Positions 57,093 through 64,000 of a DNA stretch of 64,000 bases are shown here, piece after piece (positions within the stretch are counted from its first letter, which is position 1; the number at the start of each line of letters is the position of its first letter). Source of the stretch: Myxococcus fulvus (lineage in GTDB: Bacteria; Myxococcota; Myxococcia; Myxococcales; Myxococcaceae); the NCBI RefSeq assembly GCF_900111765.1, contig NZ_FOIB01000001.1:744001-808000 (forward strand), read 5' to 3'. The translations under genes were made by a program, and so were the position numbers. The notes under the pieces were generated by a model. It ran no database searches and was not told the DNA's origin. It saw only the letters and a list, made by a program, of their open reading frames with translations.

Positions 57093-58365
57093 GACGTGTG
57101 ACGTCGTCATCGCCGGCGCGGGACCCGGTGGGCTCGCCGCCGCCTGTCATGCGGCCGAGGCGGGATTGAAGGTCCTGGTCCTCGATGCGCAGCCCCAGCC
57201 CGGTGGGCAGATCTGGCGCGGCGAGGCACGGACGGGGAAGAACCCGCTCGCGCGCAAGTGGCTCACGCGCTTCGCCGCCTCTAGTGCCCGCTTCCGTCCT
57301 GGCGCGCGGGTCATCGCCTCGCCCGAGCCCGGTGTGCTCCTGGTGGAGGAGGGTGCCTCCTCGTTCGCCGTGCACCACGGCCGCGCCATCCTCGCCACGG
57401 GTGCACGTGAGCGCTTCCTCCCGTTCCCCGGGTGGACGCTCCCCGGCGTGCTCGGTGTCAGCGGTCTCCAGGTGCTCGTGAAGGACGGCCTGCCGATTCG
57501 CGGCAAGCGCGTGGTCCTCGCGGGCACGGGGCCGCTGCTCCTCGCCGCCGCGGCGACGATTCAGTCCCATGGCGGTGAGGTCCTCTACATCGCCGAGCAG
57601 GCCCCCGCCGCGGACCACTGGCGCTTCGCGCTCCAGCTCTGGCGCCATCCCTCGAAGCTGCTCCAGGGCGCGGTGATGACCGCGAAGCTCATCACCGTCC
57701 CCACGTCCACGGACGCGTGGGTGCTCGCCGCCGAGGGCACGGACCGCCTCGAGTCCGTGCGCCTGTCCGTGCGTGGCCACGAGGAGCACCTGCGCTGCGA
57801 TTACCTGGGCGCGTCCTATGGCCTCGTGCCCAACCTGGAGCTGCCCCGGCTGTTGGGCTGCGAGGTCTCTCACGGCGCGGTCCTCGTGGACGAGCGACTG
57901 GAGACCCGCGTCCCTCGCGTGCACGCCGTGGGCGAGTTGCTCGGCATCGGCGGCGTGGACCAGGCGCTCGTCACCGGCGAGCTCGCGGGCCTCGTCGCCG
58001 CGGACCGCCCCATCCCCGAGTCGCTCGCCCGCGCCTGGCGAGGCGTGCGCGACTTCTCCGTCCACCTCGCGCGCCACGACGCACCTCGCGAGGAGCTGCG
58101 CCGACTGGCCCGGCCCGACACCGTGCTGTGCCGCTGTGAAGACGTGCCCCTGTCCGCGCTGGAGGGCTGCACGAACCTGCGCGAGGCGCGCCTGTACGCC
58201 CGGCTGGGCATGGGCGCGTGTCAGGGACGCACCTGCGGTCCCGCGGCGCAGACGCTCTTCGGTTGGTCGGGCGAGGACGTGCGCCCGCCCTGTCTCCCCG
58301 CGCGCATCGGCAGCCTGCGCCTTCCTCCTCCCGACGTTTCCCCTTCCCACACGAGCAAGTCATGA
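57085..58365 (+). CDS. D-hydroxyproline dehydrogenase, NAD(P)/FAD-fold subunit
   Basis: A 426-residue HcnB-like flavoprotein. The N-terminal V-V-I-A-G-A-G-P-G-G-L-A-A-A binds one nucleotide and a second G-x-G-x-x motif lies near residue 150 (V-L-A-G-T-G-P-L-L-L-A). The C-terminus has a BFD-like [2Fe-2S] site: L-C-R-C-E-D and G-A-C-Q-G-R-T-C. With the two preceding proteins it should form the membrane-associated dehydrogenase that passes electrons to the respiratory chain. It overlaps the deaminase gene by 4 bases. Confidence 0.9.
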   Translation: MRETCDVVIAGAGPGGLAAACHAAEAGLKVLVLDAQPQPGGQIWRGEARTGKNPLARKWLTRFAASSARFRPGARVIASPEPGVLLVEEGASSFAVHHGRAILATGARERFLPFPGWTLPGVLGVSGLQVLVKDGLPIRGKRVVLAGTGPLLLAAAATIQSHGGEVLYIAEQAPAADHWRFALQLWRHPSKLLQGAVMTAKLITVPTSTDAWVLAAEGTDRLESVRLSVRGHEEHLRCDYLGASYGLVPNLELPRLLGCEVSHGAVLVDERLETRVPRVHAVGELLGIGGVDQALVTGELAGLVAADRPIPESLARAWRGVRDFSVHLARHDAPREELRRLARPDTVLCRCEDVPLSALEGCTNLREARLYARLGMGACQGRTCGPAAQTLFGWSGEDVRPPCLPARIGSLRLPPPDVSPSHTSKS

Positions 58366-59252
58366 GCCTCTGGTCCGGTGTCCTCCCCGCCATCACCACC
58401 CCCTTCAACGCGGACCTGTCCGTCGACCACGGCGCGGTGCGCTCGCACGTGCAGTGGCTCATCTCGCAGGGCTGCACGGGCATCATCCCCTGCGGCTCGT
58501 TGGGCGAGGGCGCGACGCTGACCTCCGAGGAGAAGGCCGCGCTGATGCGCACGTGCGTGGACGCGGTGAAGGCGCCCGTCATCCCCGGCATCGCCGCGCT
58601 GTCCACCGCCGAGGCCGTGCGTCTGGCCCGAGCCGCCGAGGAGGCCGGGTGCGCGGGCCTCATGGTGCTGCCGCCGTATGTCTATTCGAGCGACTGGCGC
58701 GAGATGAAGGCGCACATGTCCACGGTCCTCCGCGCCACGAAGCTGCCGTGCCTGCTCTACAACAACCCCGTGGCCTACAAGACGGACTTCACGCCCGCGC
58801 AGCTGGCGGAGCTGGCCGCCGAGCACGACAATGCGGTCGCCGTGAAGGAGTCCTCCACCGATGCCCGCCGCGTCACCGGCATCCGCGCCCTGCTGGGCGA
58901 CCGGCTGACCCTGGGCGTGGGCGTGGATGACTGCCTCGTCGAGGGCGTGGAGGCGGGCGCGCGCTTCTGGGTGGCGGGTCTGGTGAATGCCTTCCCCGCC
59001 GAGTCGGTGCGCCTGCTCGAGCTGTCCCTGGCCGGCAAGAAGGACGCGGCGTTCGCGCTGTACCGGTGGTTCCTGCCGCTGTTGCGCCTGGACACAGTCC
59101 CCAAGTTCGTCCAGCTCATCAAGCTGGTGCAGCAGGAGATGGGCTGGGGCCACGAGCGGGTGCGCGGGCCCCGGATGGAGCTGGTGGGCGCCGAGCGTGA
59201 GGAGTGCCTGCGCGTGCTGCGCGAGGCGTTGGCGAACCGTCCCGCGCTGTAG
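58362..59252 (+). CDS. lhpC: 1-pyrroline-4-hydroxy-2-carboxylate deaminase
   Basis: A 296-residue member of the DapA/NAL aldolase superfamily. The Schiff-base lysine is K162 (A-V-K-E-S-S) and the helper tyrosine is Y133 (L-L-Y-N-N-P), with G-S-L-G-E-G-A-T-L near the active site. Alone this would read as a dihydrodipicolinate synthase-like protein. Its place between the hydroxyproline dehydrogenase and a semialdehyde dehydrogenase points to the deaminase that yields 2-oxoglutarate semialdehyde and ammonia. Cytoplasmic. It overlaps the preceding gene by 4 bases. Confidence 0.87.
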   Translation: MSLWSGVLPAITTPFNADLSVDHGAVRSHVQWLISQGCTGIIPCGSLGEGATLTSEEKAALMRTCVDAVKAPVIPGIAALSTAEAVRLARAAEEAGCAGLMVLPPYVYSSDWREMKAHMSTVLRATKLPCLLYNNPVAYKTDFTPAQLAELAAEHDNAVAVKESSTDARRVTGIRALLGDRLTLGVGVDDCLVEGVEAGARFWVAGLVNAFPAESVRLLELSLAGKKDAAFALYRWFLPLLRLDTVPKFVQLIKLVQQEMGWGHERVRGPRMELVGAEREECLRVLREALANRPAL

Positions 59253-59332
59253 GCGGCGGTTCGTGGTGTGACGTATTCGAGGTCGAAGCTGGAGGGGCAC
59301 GCCCGTGTCCCTCCCCGACGTGAGGTCGTGGC

Positions 59333-60907
59333 ATGAGCTGGATGGGATTGTCGTTGATTGGCGCCGAGCGCGGCGAGCCGGGCGGGCCGACGTTCACCGG
59401 CTGGAACCCGGCGGAGGGCGTGGCGCTGGAGCCGCGCTTCCACGCCGCGCGGCCTCATGAGGTGGAGCGGGCGTGCTCGCTCGCGGCGGAGGCGGCGCCG
59501 TCGCTCGCGGCCCTGTCCTCGCGGCAGCGCGCGGTGTTCCTGGAGCACATCGCGGAGGCGCTCCTGGCGGCGGAGGCGGACTTCCTCGCGGTGACGCCGA
59601 AGGAGACGGGGCTGCCGCCCGCGCGCATCCAGGGAGAGCTGGGGCGGGCGGCGGGACAGTTCCGCCAGTTCGCGCGGCTGTTGGAGGAGGGGAGCTGGGT
59701 GGATGCGCGCATCGACCACGCGCTGCCCGACAGGAAGCCCCTGCCGCGCGCGGACCTGCGCTCGATGTTGCGCCCGGTAGGGCCGGTGGCGGTGTTCGGC
59801 GCGAGCAACTTCCCGCTCGCGTTCTCCGTGGCGGGAGGTGACACCGCGTCCGCGCTGGCCGCGGGCTGTCCCGTCGTGGCGAAGGCCCACCCCGCGCACC
59901 CGGCGACGTCCGAGTGCGCGGCGCTGGCCATCCGCGCCGCCGTGGTCGCGTGTGGTCTGCACGAGGGCGTGTTCTCGCTCCTGTTCGACGCGGGCACGGA
60001 GGTGGGCGCGGCGCTCGTGCGCCACCCCGCCATCCGCTCGGTGGGCTTCACGGGCTCGCGGCAGGGAGGACAGGCGCTGATGGCGCTGGCGGCCTCCCGA
60101 CCCCTGCCCATCCCCGTCTTCGCGGAGATGGGCTCCATCAATCCCATCTTCGTGCTGCCGGAGGCCCTGGCCGCGCGTCCCGAGGCGATGGCGGACTCGC
60201 TGGCCGCGTCGATTCTCCAGGGGGCGGGACAGTTCTGCACCTCGCCCGGTCTGGTCGTGGCGGTGGAGGGGCCGGGGTTCGAGGCCTTCCGCGCGCGGCT
60301 GGCCGAGAAGCTGGGGGCGGCCGCGCCCGCGCCGATGCTGACGCCGAACATCGCCGAGCGTTTCCGTGAGGGCGTCGGCCGGCTCGCGGCGCGCACGGAC
60401 ACGCGGACCTGTGTGCGCGGTGAGTCGCGTGCGGCGCTGGGGGCCGCGGCGCTGTTCGAGGCGCCGGCCACGGTGGTGCTCGCGGAGCACGCGCTGACCG
60501 AGGAGGTGTTCGGAAGCTGCGCGGTGCTGACGCCGGCGAAGGACGCGGCGGAGCTGGTGCGCGTGGCGCTCGGGCTGGAGGGACAGCTCACCGCGACGGT
60601 GTTGATGGACGCGGGGGACACGGCGGTGGCCGCCGAGCTGTTCCCCGTGCTCACGGACCGCGTGGGGCGCGTGCTGGTGAACGGTGTGCCCACGGGCGTG
60701 GAGGTCTGCCCGGCGATGGTGCACGGCGGTCCCTTCCCGGCCAGCTCGGATGGCCGGTTCACCGCGGTGGGCACCGGCGCCATCCGTCGCTTCGTGCGGC
60801 CCGTGTGCTACCAGGACGTGCCCGATGCGCTGCTGCCCGCCGAGCTGCGCGAGTCGAACCCGCTCAGTCTCTGGCGCACGGTGGATGGCGTGTTGAAGCG
60901 GGAGTGA
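59333..60907 (+). CDS. 2-oxoglutarate semialdehyde dehydrogenase (aldehyde dehydrogenase family)
   Basis: A 524-residue aldehyde dehydrogenase. Catalytic C302 is in G-Q-F-C-T-S-P-G and the general base E265 in F-A-E-M-G-S-I-N-P. The N-terminus F-T-G-W-N-P-A and the Q-F-C-T-x-P-G motif are typical of NADP-dependent 2,5-dioxopentanoate dehydrogenases (KGSADH). It should complete hydroxyproline breakdown by making 2-oxoglutarate for the TCA cycle. An 80-base gap separates it from the deaminase gene, so a minor internal promoter is possible. Convergent with the collagenase gene. Confidence 0.92.
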   Translation: MSWMGLSLIGAERGEPGGPTFTGWNPAEGVALEPRFHAARPHEVERACSLAAEAAPSLAALSSRQRAVFLEHIAEALLAAEADFLAVTPKETGLPPARIQGELGRAAGQFRQFARLLEEGSWVDARIDHALPDRKPLPRADLRSMLRPVGPVAVFGASNFPLAFSVAGGDTASALAAGCPVVAKAHPAHPATSECAALAIRAAVVACGLHEGVFSLLFDAGTEVGAALVRHPAIRSVGFTGSRQGGQALMALAASRPLPIPVFAEMGSINPIFVLPEALAARPEAMADSLAASILQGAGQFCTSPGLVVAVEGPGFEAFRARLAEKLGAAAPAPMLTPNIAERFREGVGRLAARTDTRTCVRGESRAALGAAALFEAPATVVLAEHALTEEVFGSCAVLTPAKDAAELVRVALGLEGQLTATVLMDAGDTAVAAELFPVLTDRVGRVLVNGVPTGVEVCPAMVHGGPFPASSDGRFTAVGTGAIRRFVRPVCYQDVPDALLPAELRESNPLSLWRTVDGVLKRE

Positions 60908-60910
60908 ATC

Positions 60911-60944
60911 GACTCCCAGGTGGCGCCAGGTCCACCCGGGAGTC
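60911..60944. terminator. Hairpin between hydroxyproline operon and collagenase gene
   Basis: GACTCCC pairs with GGGAGTC and, inside one A-C mismatch, GGTGG pairs with CCACC, with an 8-base loop. It sits between two convergent stops. No T-tract on either strand. Confidence 0.5.
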
Positions 60945-60954
60945 GCGCCTCACA

Positions 60955-63201
60955 TCACGGCCCCGTGTCGAAGCGGGCCTCCAGCTTCACGCCCGAGTAC
61001 GCCGTGCGGGCGTTGAGCATCAGATAGATGTAGCTGCCGGTCGGCGGTGACGGGATGTCCACCGTCTCGTCATTGCCTGACAGATAGGGCCGGTGGTCGT
61101 ACGTCGTGAGGCTGGGCCACGTCGAGGCGCGCACGTAGAGGTCCGCGTTGCCCGTGCCGCCGCTCATCTGGAAGCGCAGGTTGCGCGCGCCATTGGGCAC
61201 CCACAGGTAGAAGTACTGCAGGCCGCTCGTCGCGGACAGCGGCCCCCGGTAGCAGCCGTTGCCCAGTCCCCGGACGTCGGAGTCCGTGCACGGTGTCCCC
61301 GTTCCAGGCCCAGGGCCCGGACCCGGATTCACACAGGTGCTCGGGTCGCTCGCGGTGGCCACGCACGTCAACCACTCGTGGAACTCCGAATCGTTCGCCG
61401 TGCCCAGCGTGTCGAGCGACTGGCGATACGCGGCGTAGCTCCCCGCCCGGAACTGTCCCAGGAACGTGCCCACCTGGTCCGCGTGCCGCTCGAACATGAA
61501 GCGCACCGCCAGGTAGCCCCACGTGTACACGCGCTCCGTGCCGCTGTTGTAGTCGTTGCGCAGAATCTGGCTGAGCTGGAACGCCTTGCCGGCCCCCACC
61601 GCCACCGCGCTCGCGTTGTCGCTCTTCTTCGAGATGTACTCGGCCAGGCCCTCGATCCACCAGATGGTGGGCTGGCTCACGCTGGCGCCGAAGTCGCCCT
61701 TCATGTCGAAGCGGCCATCCAGGTAGTGCACGTACTCGTGCTCCAGGTTCCATATCTGGAACGTGGGCCGCACCCACTCCGCCTCATAGGCGATGAAGCG
61801 CGCCTGGTTGCCCGACGCCGACGGGTCGCCCTCCAGGTACATGCCGCCATTGTTCGTGTCGATGCCGAACAGCGCCCCCGCGTAGGTCTGGTAGTCCAGG
61901 CTGCTGTCGAAGATGACCATCTCCAGCGCGGTGTTGTTGTCACCCGCCACCGGCACCCGCCCCGTCTTCAGCGTGTCGTGGAAGTATGTCTCCTGCGCGG
62001 CGAGCCGCGAGCAGCTCTGGCTGAACTGCGCGGACGTCATGTCCTGCGCGCGCATGCGCAACGTCGCGCCGCAGTTGTACGTCACGGCCAACACCGCCTG
62101 CTCCAGCGTCCGACGGAAGTCACAGATGCCGTAGTACGCGCAGTTCGCGCCGTCGTAGTAGTCCGCCATCTCCGCCGAGCCCACCCAGACGCCCGCCGTG
62201 GGCCCCGTCATCTGGTGGTCGGCGATGAGCGCCCGCACCCTGGGCCGCGCCTTGTCCTGGAGCGCACCCGGGTACTGGAGGAAGCGCGCCAGCTCCCGCG
62301 CGGCGTTGACCGTGAGGTACTGGTTGTCGGTGCCCAGCAGGTGCTCGGTGCGCAGGCCGAAGGACTCCAGCGCGTCGATGATGGACGTATCCAGCCGCAC
62401 GGCCGCGATGAAGGCCGCGTCGTAGTGTCCTCGGAACAGGCCGACGAAGATGTTGTTCGTGGCGGCGCGCATGTACCAGGACGCCACGGCCGTGTCGTTG
62501 AACCGGTCCAGCAGCCCCTTGAACGTGTCGAGGTGTCGCGCGCTCTCCCCGGCGCTGTCGATGAGCGTCACGAACTCCCGCAGCACCGCGCCGTGCGCGT
62601 CGTTGACGTCCCGGAAGTGGCTGTTGGCAACGAACGCGGCCAGCGCCGGACGGATGGCGTTCGTCAGCGACGTGCCGTACGCCCCCACCATGTCCGGGCT
62701 GTAGAACTGCACGTAGTACCCGGCTCGCAGGAACAGGATGAGCTGCACCGTCTGCGCGCTGTTGTCCCCCACGTAGCCCTGCGCGCTGGTGGTGAGCGCG
62801 TTGGCGATGGTGACCATCTTGTTCTCGAGGAACACCTGCCGCGCCAGCGTACCCGTGACGCCGAACAGCGTGTTGATGCACGACTCCGTGGAGCCCTTCA
62901 CCAGGGTGACGAGCGCCGCGCCGCTGGCCGAGCCGAAGGCCGCCGTGTCACAGGCGGCCAGCAAGGAACGGCCGGGAGGAGGCGGCGCGAGCTCCTGACG
63001 GAGTTGCTCCGGCGCGACGTCCGGCGAGCGCTCGTCAGGCTGGATTTTCTGATGGGCGTGCTCCAGCCCGTGCAGGCGCTGGGCGGACCCGGTCGGCGGG
63101 GGGGCCCCGGGGCGGGCATCCGCTCCTGGGGCGAAGACTCCGATACAACACAGCGCGATGACGATGTGACTGCGACACCAATCCGTGAGGGGACTGCGCA
63201 T
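60955..63201 (-). CDS. Secreted M9 collagenase with C-terminal PPC domain
   Basis: A 748-residue exported protein. After the signal peptide and a Pro/Glu-rich segment comes the collagenase activator-like helical region (about 75-370). The peptidase domain carries the zinc motif H488-E489-Y-V-H492 followed by Y-L-D-G-R-F, with third ligand E517 in W-I-E-G-L-A-E-Y. This spacing matches Clostridium and Vibrio M9 collagenases. A Gly/Pro linker (about 635-645) joins a C-terminal PPC-type beta domain (about 648-748), which helps bind collagen in relatives. The start at 63201 has GAGGAG upstream. It should degrade native collagen outside the cell. Confidence 0.93.
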   Translation of the reverse strand: MRSPLTDWCRSHIVIALCCIGVFAPGADARPGAPPPTGSAQRLHGLEHAHQKIQPDERSPDVAPEQLRQELAPPPPGRSLLAACDTAAFGSASGAALVTLVKGSTESCINTLFGVTGTLARQVFLENKMVTIANALTTSAQGYVGDNSAQTVQLILFLRAGYYVQFYSPDMVGAYGTSLTNAIRPALAAFVANSHFRDVNDAHGAVLREFVTLIDSAGESARHLDTFKGLLDRFNDTAVASWYMRAATNNIFVGLFRGHYDAAFIAAVRLDTSIIDALESFGLRTEHLLGTDNQYLTVNAARELARFLQYPGALQDKARPRVRALIADHQMTGPTAGVWVGSAEMADYYDGANCAYYGICDFRRTLEQAVLAVTYNCGATLRMRAQDMTSAQFSQSCSRLAAQETYFHDTLKTGRVPVAGDNNTALEMVIFDSSLDYQTYAGALFGIDTNNGGMYLEGDPSASGNQARFIAYEAEWVRPTFQIWNLEHEYVHYLDGRFDMKGDFGASVSQPTIWWIEGLAEYISKKSDNASAVAVGAGKAFQLSQILRNDYNSGTERVYTWGYLAVRFMFERHADQVGTFLGQFRAGSYAAYRQSLDTLGTANDSEFHEWLTCVATASDPSTCVNPGPGPGPGTGTPCTDSDVRGLGNGCYRGPLSATSGLQYFYLWVPNGARNLRFQMSGGTGNADLYVRASTWPSLTTYDHRPYLSGNDETVDIPSPPTGSYIYLMLNARTAYSGVKLEARFDTGP

Positions 63202-63351
63202 GGCTCGTGCTCCTCGGGGTGGGGGGCTTTGCTGCACGGTGTCGACAGTACCGGACGACTCCGACGTGGGTTTCACGCGGTGTTCACGGTATTCCCGAGG
63301 AGATATGTCGTTCTTGTGTCTTTCCCTCGCGAGGATGAATGAAATCACCAA

Positions 63352-63389
63352 GGGGTCGTGGGCCGTGCGGTGACGAAGCCCACGACCCC
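63352..63389 (-). terminator. Terminator of the second collagenase gene
   Basis: A perfect 12-bp stem GGGGTCGTGGGC/GCCCACGACCCC with a 14-base loop, 13 bases downstream of the stop at 63403. On the minus strand it is followed by TTGGTGATTTCATTC. Confidence 0.8.
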
Positions 63390-63402
63390 TGGCGTCCCGA
63401 GG

Positions 63403-64000
63403 TCAGCCCCCGAGGTTCCTGCAGAGGAGGGGGTCGAGGGCGGTGGCGATGCAGGTCAGCCACTGGTGGAACTCCGCGTCATACGACGTCCCCAGCAGGT
63501 CGAGCGACTGGCGATACGCGGCGTAGTCACCCGCGCGGAACTGTCCCAGGAAGATGCCCACCTGGCTCGCGTGCCGGTCGAACATGAAGCGCACCGCGAG
63601 ATATCCCCAGGTGTAGATGCGCTCCGAGCTGCTGTTGTAGTCGTTGCGCAGAATCTGGCTCAGCTGGAAGGTCTTCTGGGTGCCCGTCGCCACCGCGTCC
63701 GGGTGGTTCGTCGGCCGGGTGATGTATTCAGCCAGTCCTTCAATCCACCAGATGGTGGGCTGGATGGTGCTGGCGCCGAAGTCGCCCTGCATGTCGAAGC
63801 GGCCGTCCAGGTAGTGCGTGTATTCGTGCTCCAGGTTCCAGACCTGGAAGCTGGGCCGCACCCACTCCGCCTCGTAGAGAATGGCGCGAGCCTGGTTGCC
63901 CGGAGCCGAGGGGTTGCCTTCGAGGTAGATGCCGCCGTTGTTCGTGCTGATGCCGAACATCGGCCCGGCGTACGTCTGGTAGTCCAGGCTGCTGTCGAAG
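63403..64000 (-). CDS. Second M9 collagenase, C-terminal part (runs off the window)
   Basis: The last 198 codons of a second collagenase; the frame stays open to the window edge, where F-D-S-S-L-D-Y-Q-T-Y-A-G matches the first enzyme. The zinc motif L-E-H-E-Y-T-H-Y-L-D-G-R-F and W-W-I-E-G-L-A-E-Y are intact. It is closely similar to the first collagenase up to F-H-Q-W-L-T-C-I-A-T-A, then stops at L-C-R-N-L-G-G. It thus lacks the linker and PPC domain. Same strand and directly upstream of the first collagenase gene, so a tandem duplication. Confidence 0.92.
   Translation of the reverse strand, partial: FDSSLDYQTYAGPMFGISTNNGGIYLEGNPSAPGNQARAILYEAEWVRPSFQVWNLEHEYTHYLDGRFDMQGDFGASTIQPTIWWIEGLAEYITRPTNHPDAVATGTQKTFQLSQILRNDYNSSSERIYTWGYLAVRFMFDRHASQVGIFLGQFRAGDYAAYRQSLDLLGTSYDAEFHQWLTCIATALDPLLCRNLGG

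Noticed and set aside
58362..59252. Dihydrodipicolinate synthase (dapA) for lysine biosynthesis
   Set aside because: The fold fits, but the position inside the hydroxyproline operon points to the deaminase of the same superfamily.

Overview
The window is high-GC DNA (roughly 70% by eye) with long uninterrupted genes, strong G/C third positions and many short spacers. The gene content points to a predatory myxobacterium of the Myxococcus/Corallococcus type: a MYXO-CTERM-like tail on a secreted protease, many lipoproteins, secreted M36, M9, M16 and M24 peptidases, an S1/P1 nuclease, an ECF sigma factor, a receptor fused to a chemotaxis signalling domain, and small proteins I cannot assign. The family assignment rests on my reading of motifs and is not a database result.

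Layout. 1-5.6 kb: end of an acyl-CoA thioesterase-like gene, a DUF3592-like membrane protein, a glycine-rich protein coupled to a TPR protein, a single-domain response regulator, an M24 peptidase and a basic-tailed TPR protein. 5.7-8.7 kb: gyrA with its own promoter and terminator. 8.7-11.6 kb: two paralogous secreted lipoproteins, a PfkB kinase and an NTF2-like secreted protein. 11.7-15.5 kb: an fbpABC-type ferric iron ABC transporter. 15.6-19.5 kb: S1/P1 nuclease, an unknown gene with unusual codon use, a DUF1232 protein and an SDR. 19.6-24.7 kb: M36 fungalysin-like protease and a convergent membrane protein. 24.7-30.9 kb: a MerR regulator overlapping a VIT/vWA gene, a DUF2721-like protein, and the slipin/NfeD pair. 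31.1-35.7 kb: small lipoprotein, amidohydrolase, NhaR-like regulator, RpoH-like sigma factor, tRNA-Phe and a GIY-YIG protein. 35.8-39.4 kb: an unknown gene and an M16 peptidase pair. 39.4-46.9 kb: a tandem duplication of a large lipoprotein gene carrying a scrap of its DUF1615 neighbour, then a repeat-rich lipoprotein and a cysteine-cluster protein. 47-53.9 kb: acyl-CoA dehydrogenase, small genes, ECF sigma factor and a 7TM-chemoreceptor fusion. 54-64 kb: small lipoproteins, a complete hydroxyproline catabolic operon and two M9 collagenases.

The most coherent biology is at the right end. Six genes (54762-60907) cover every enzymatic step from trans-4-hydroxy-L-proline to 2-oxoglutarate. They converge on a secreted collagenase gene with a second collagenase behind it. 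Collagen is the main natural source of hydroxyproline, so this reads as a collagen-feeding locus. I see no transporter or regulator for it in the window.

Other points worth attention: a MerR gene whose best promoter would give a leaderless GTG start and overlaps a perfect palindrome; the lipoprotein duplication, whose mechanism is recorded by a gene remnant; and gene-tail repeats continuing past the stop of the lipoprotein at 44867-45727. I found no CRISPR array, insertion sequence, phage genes or rRNA.
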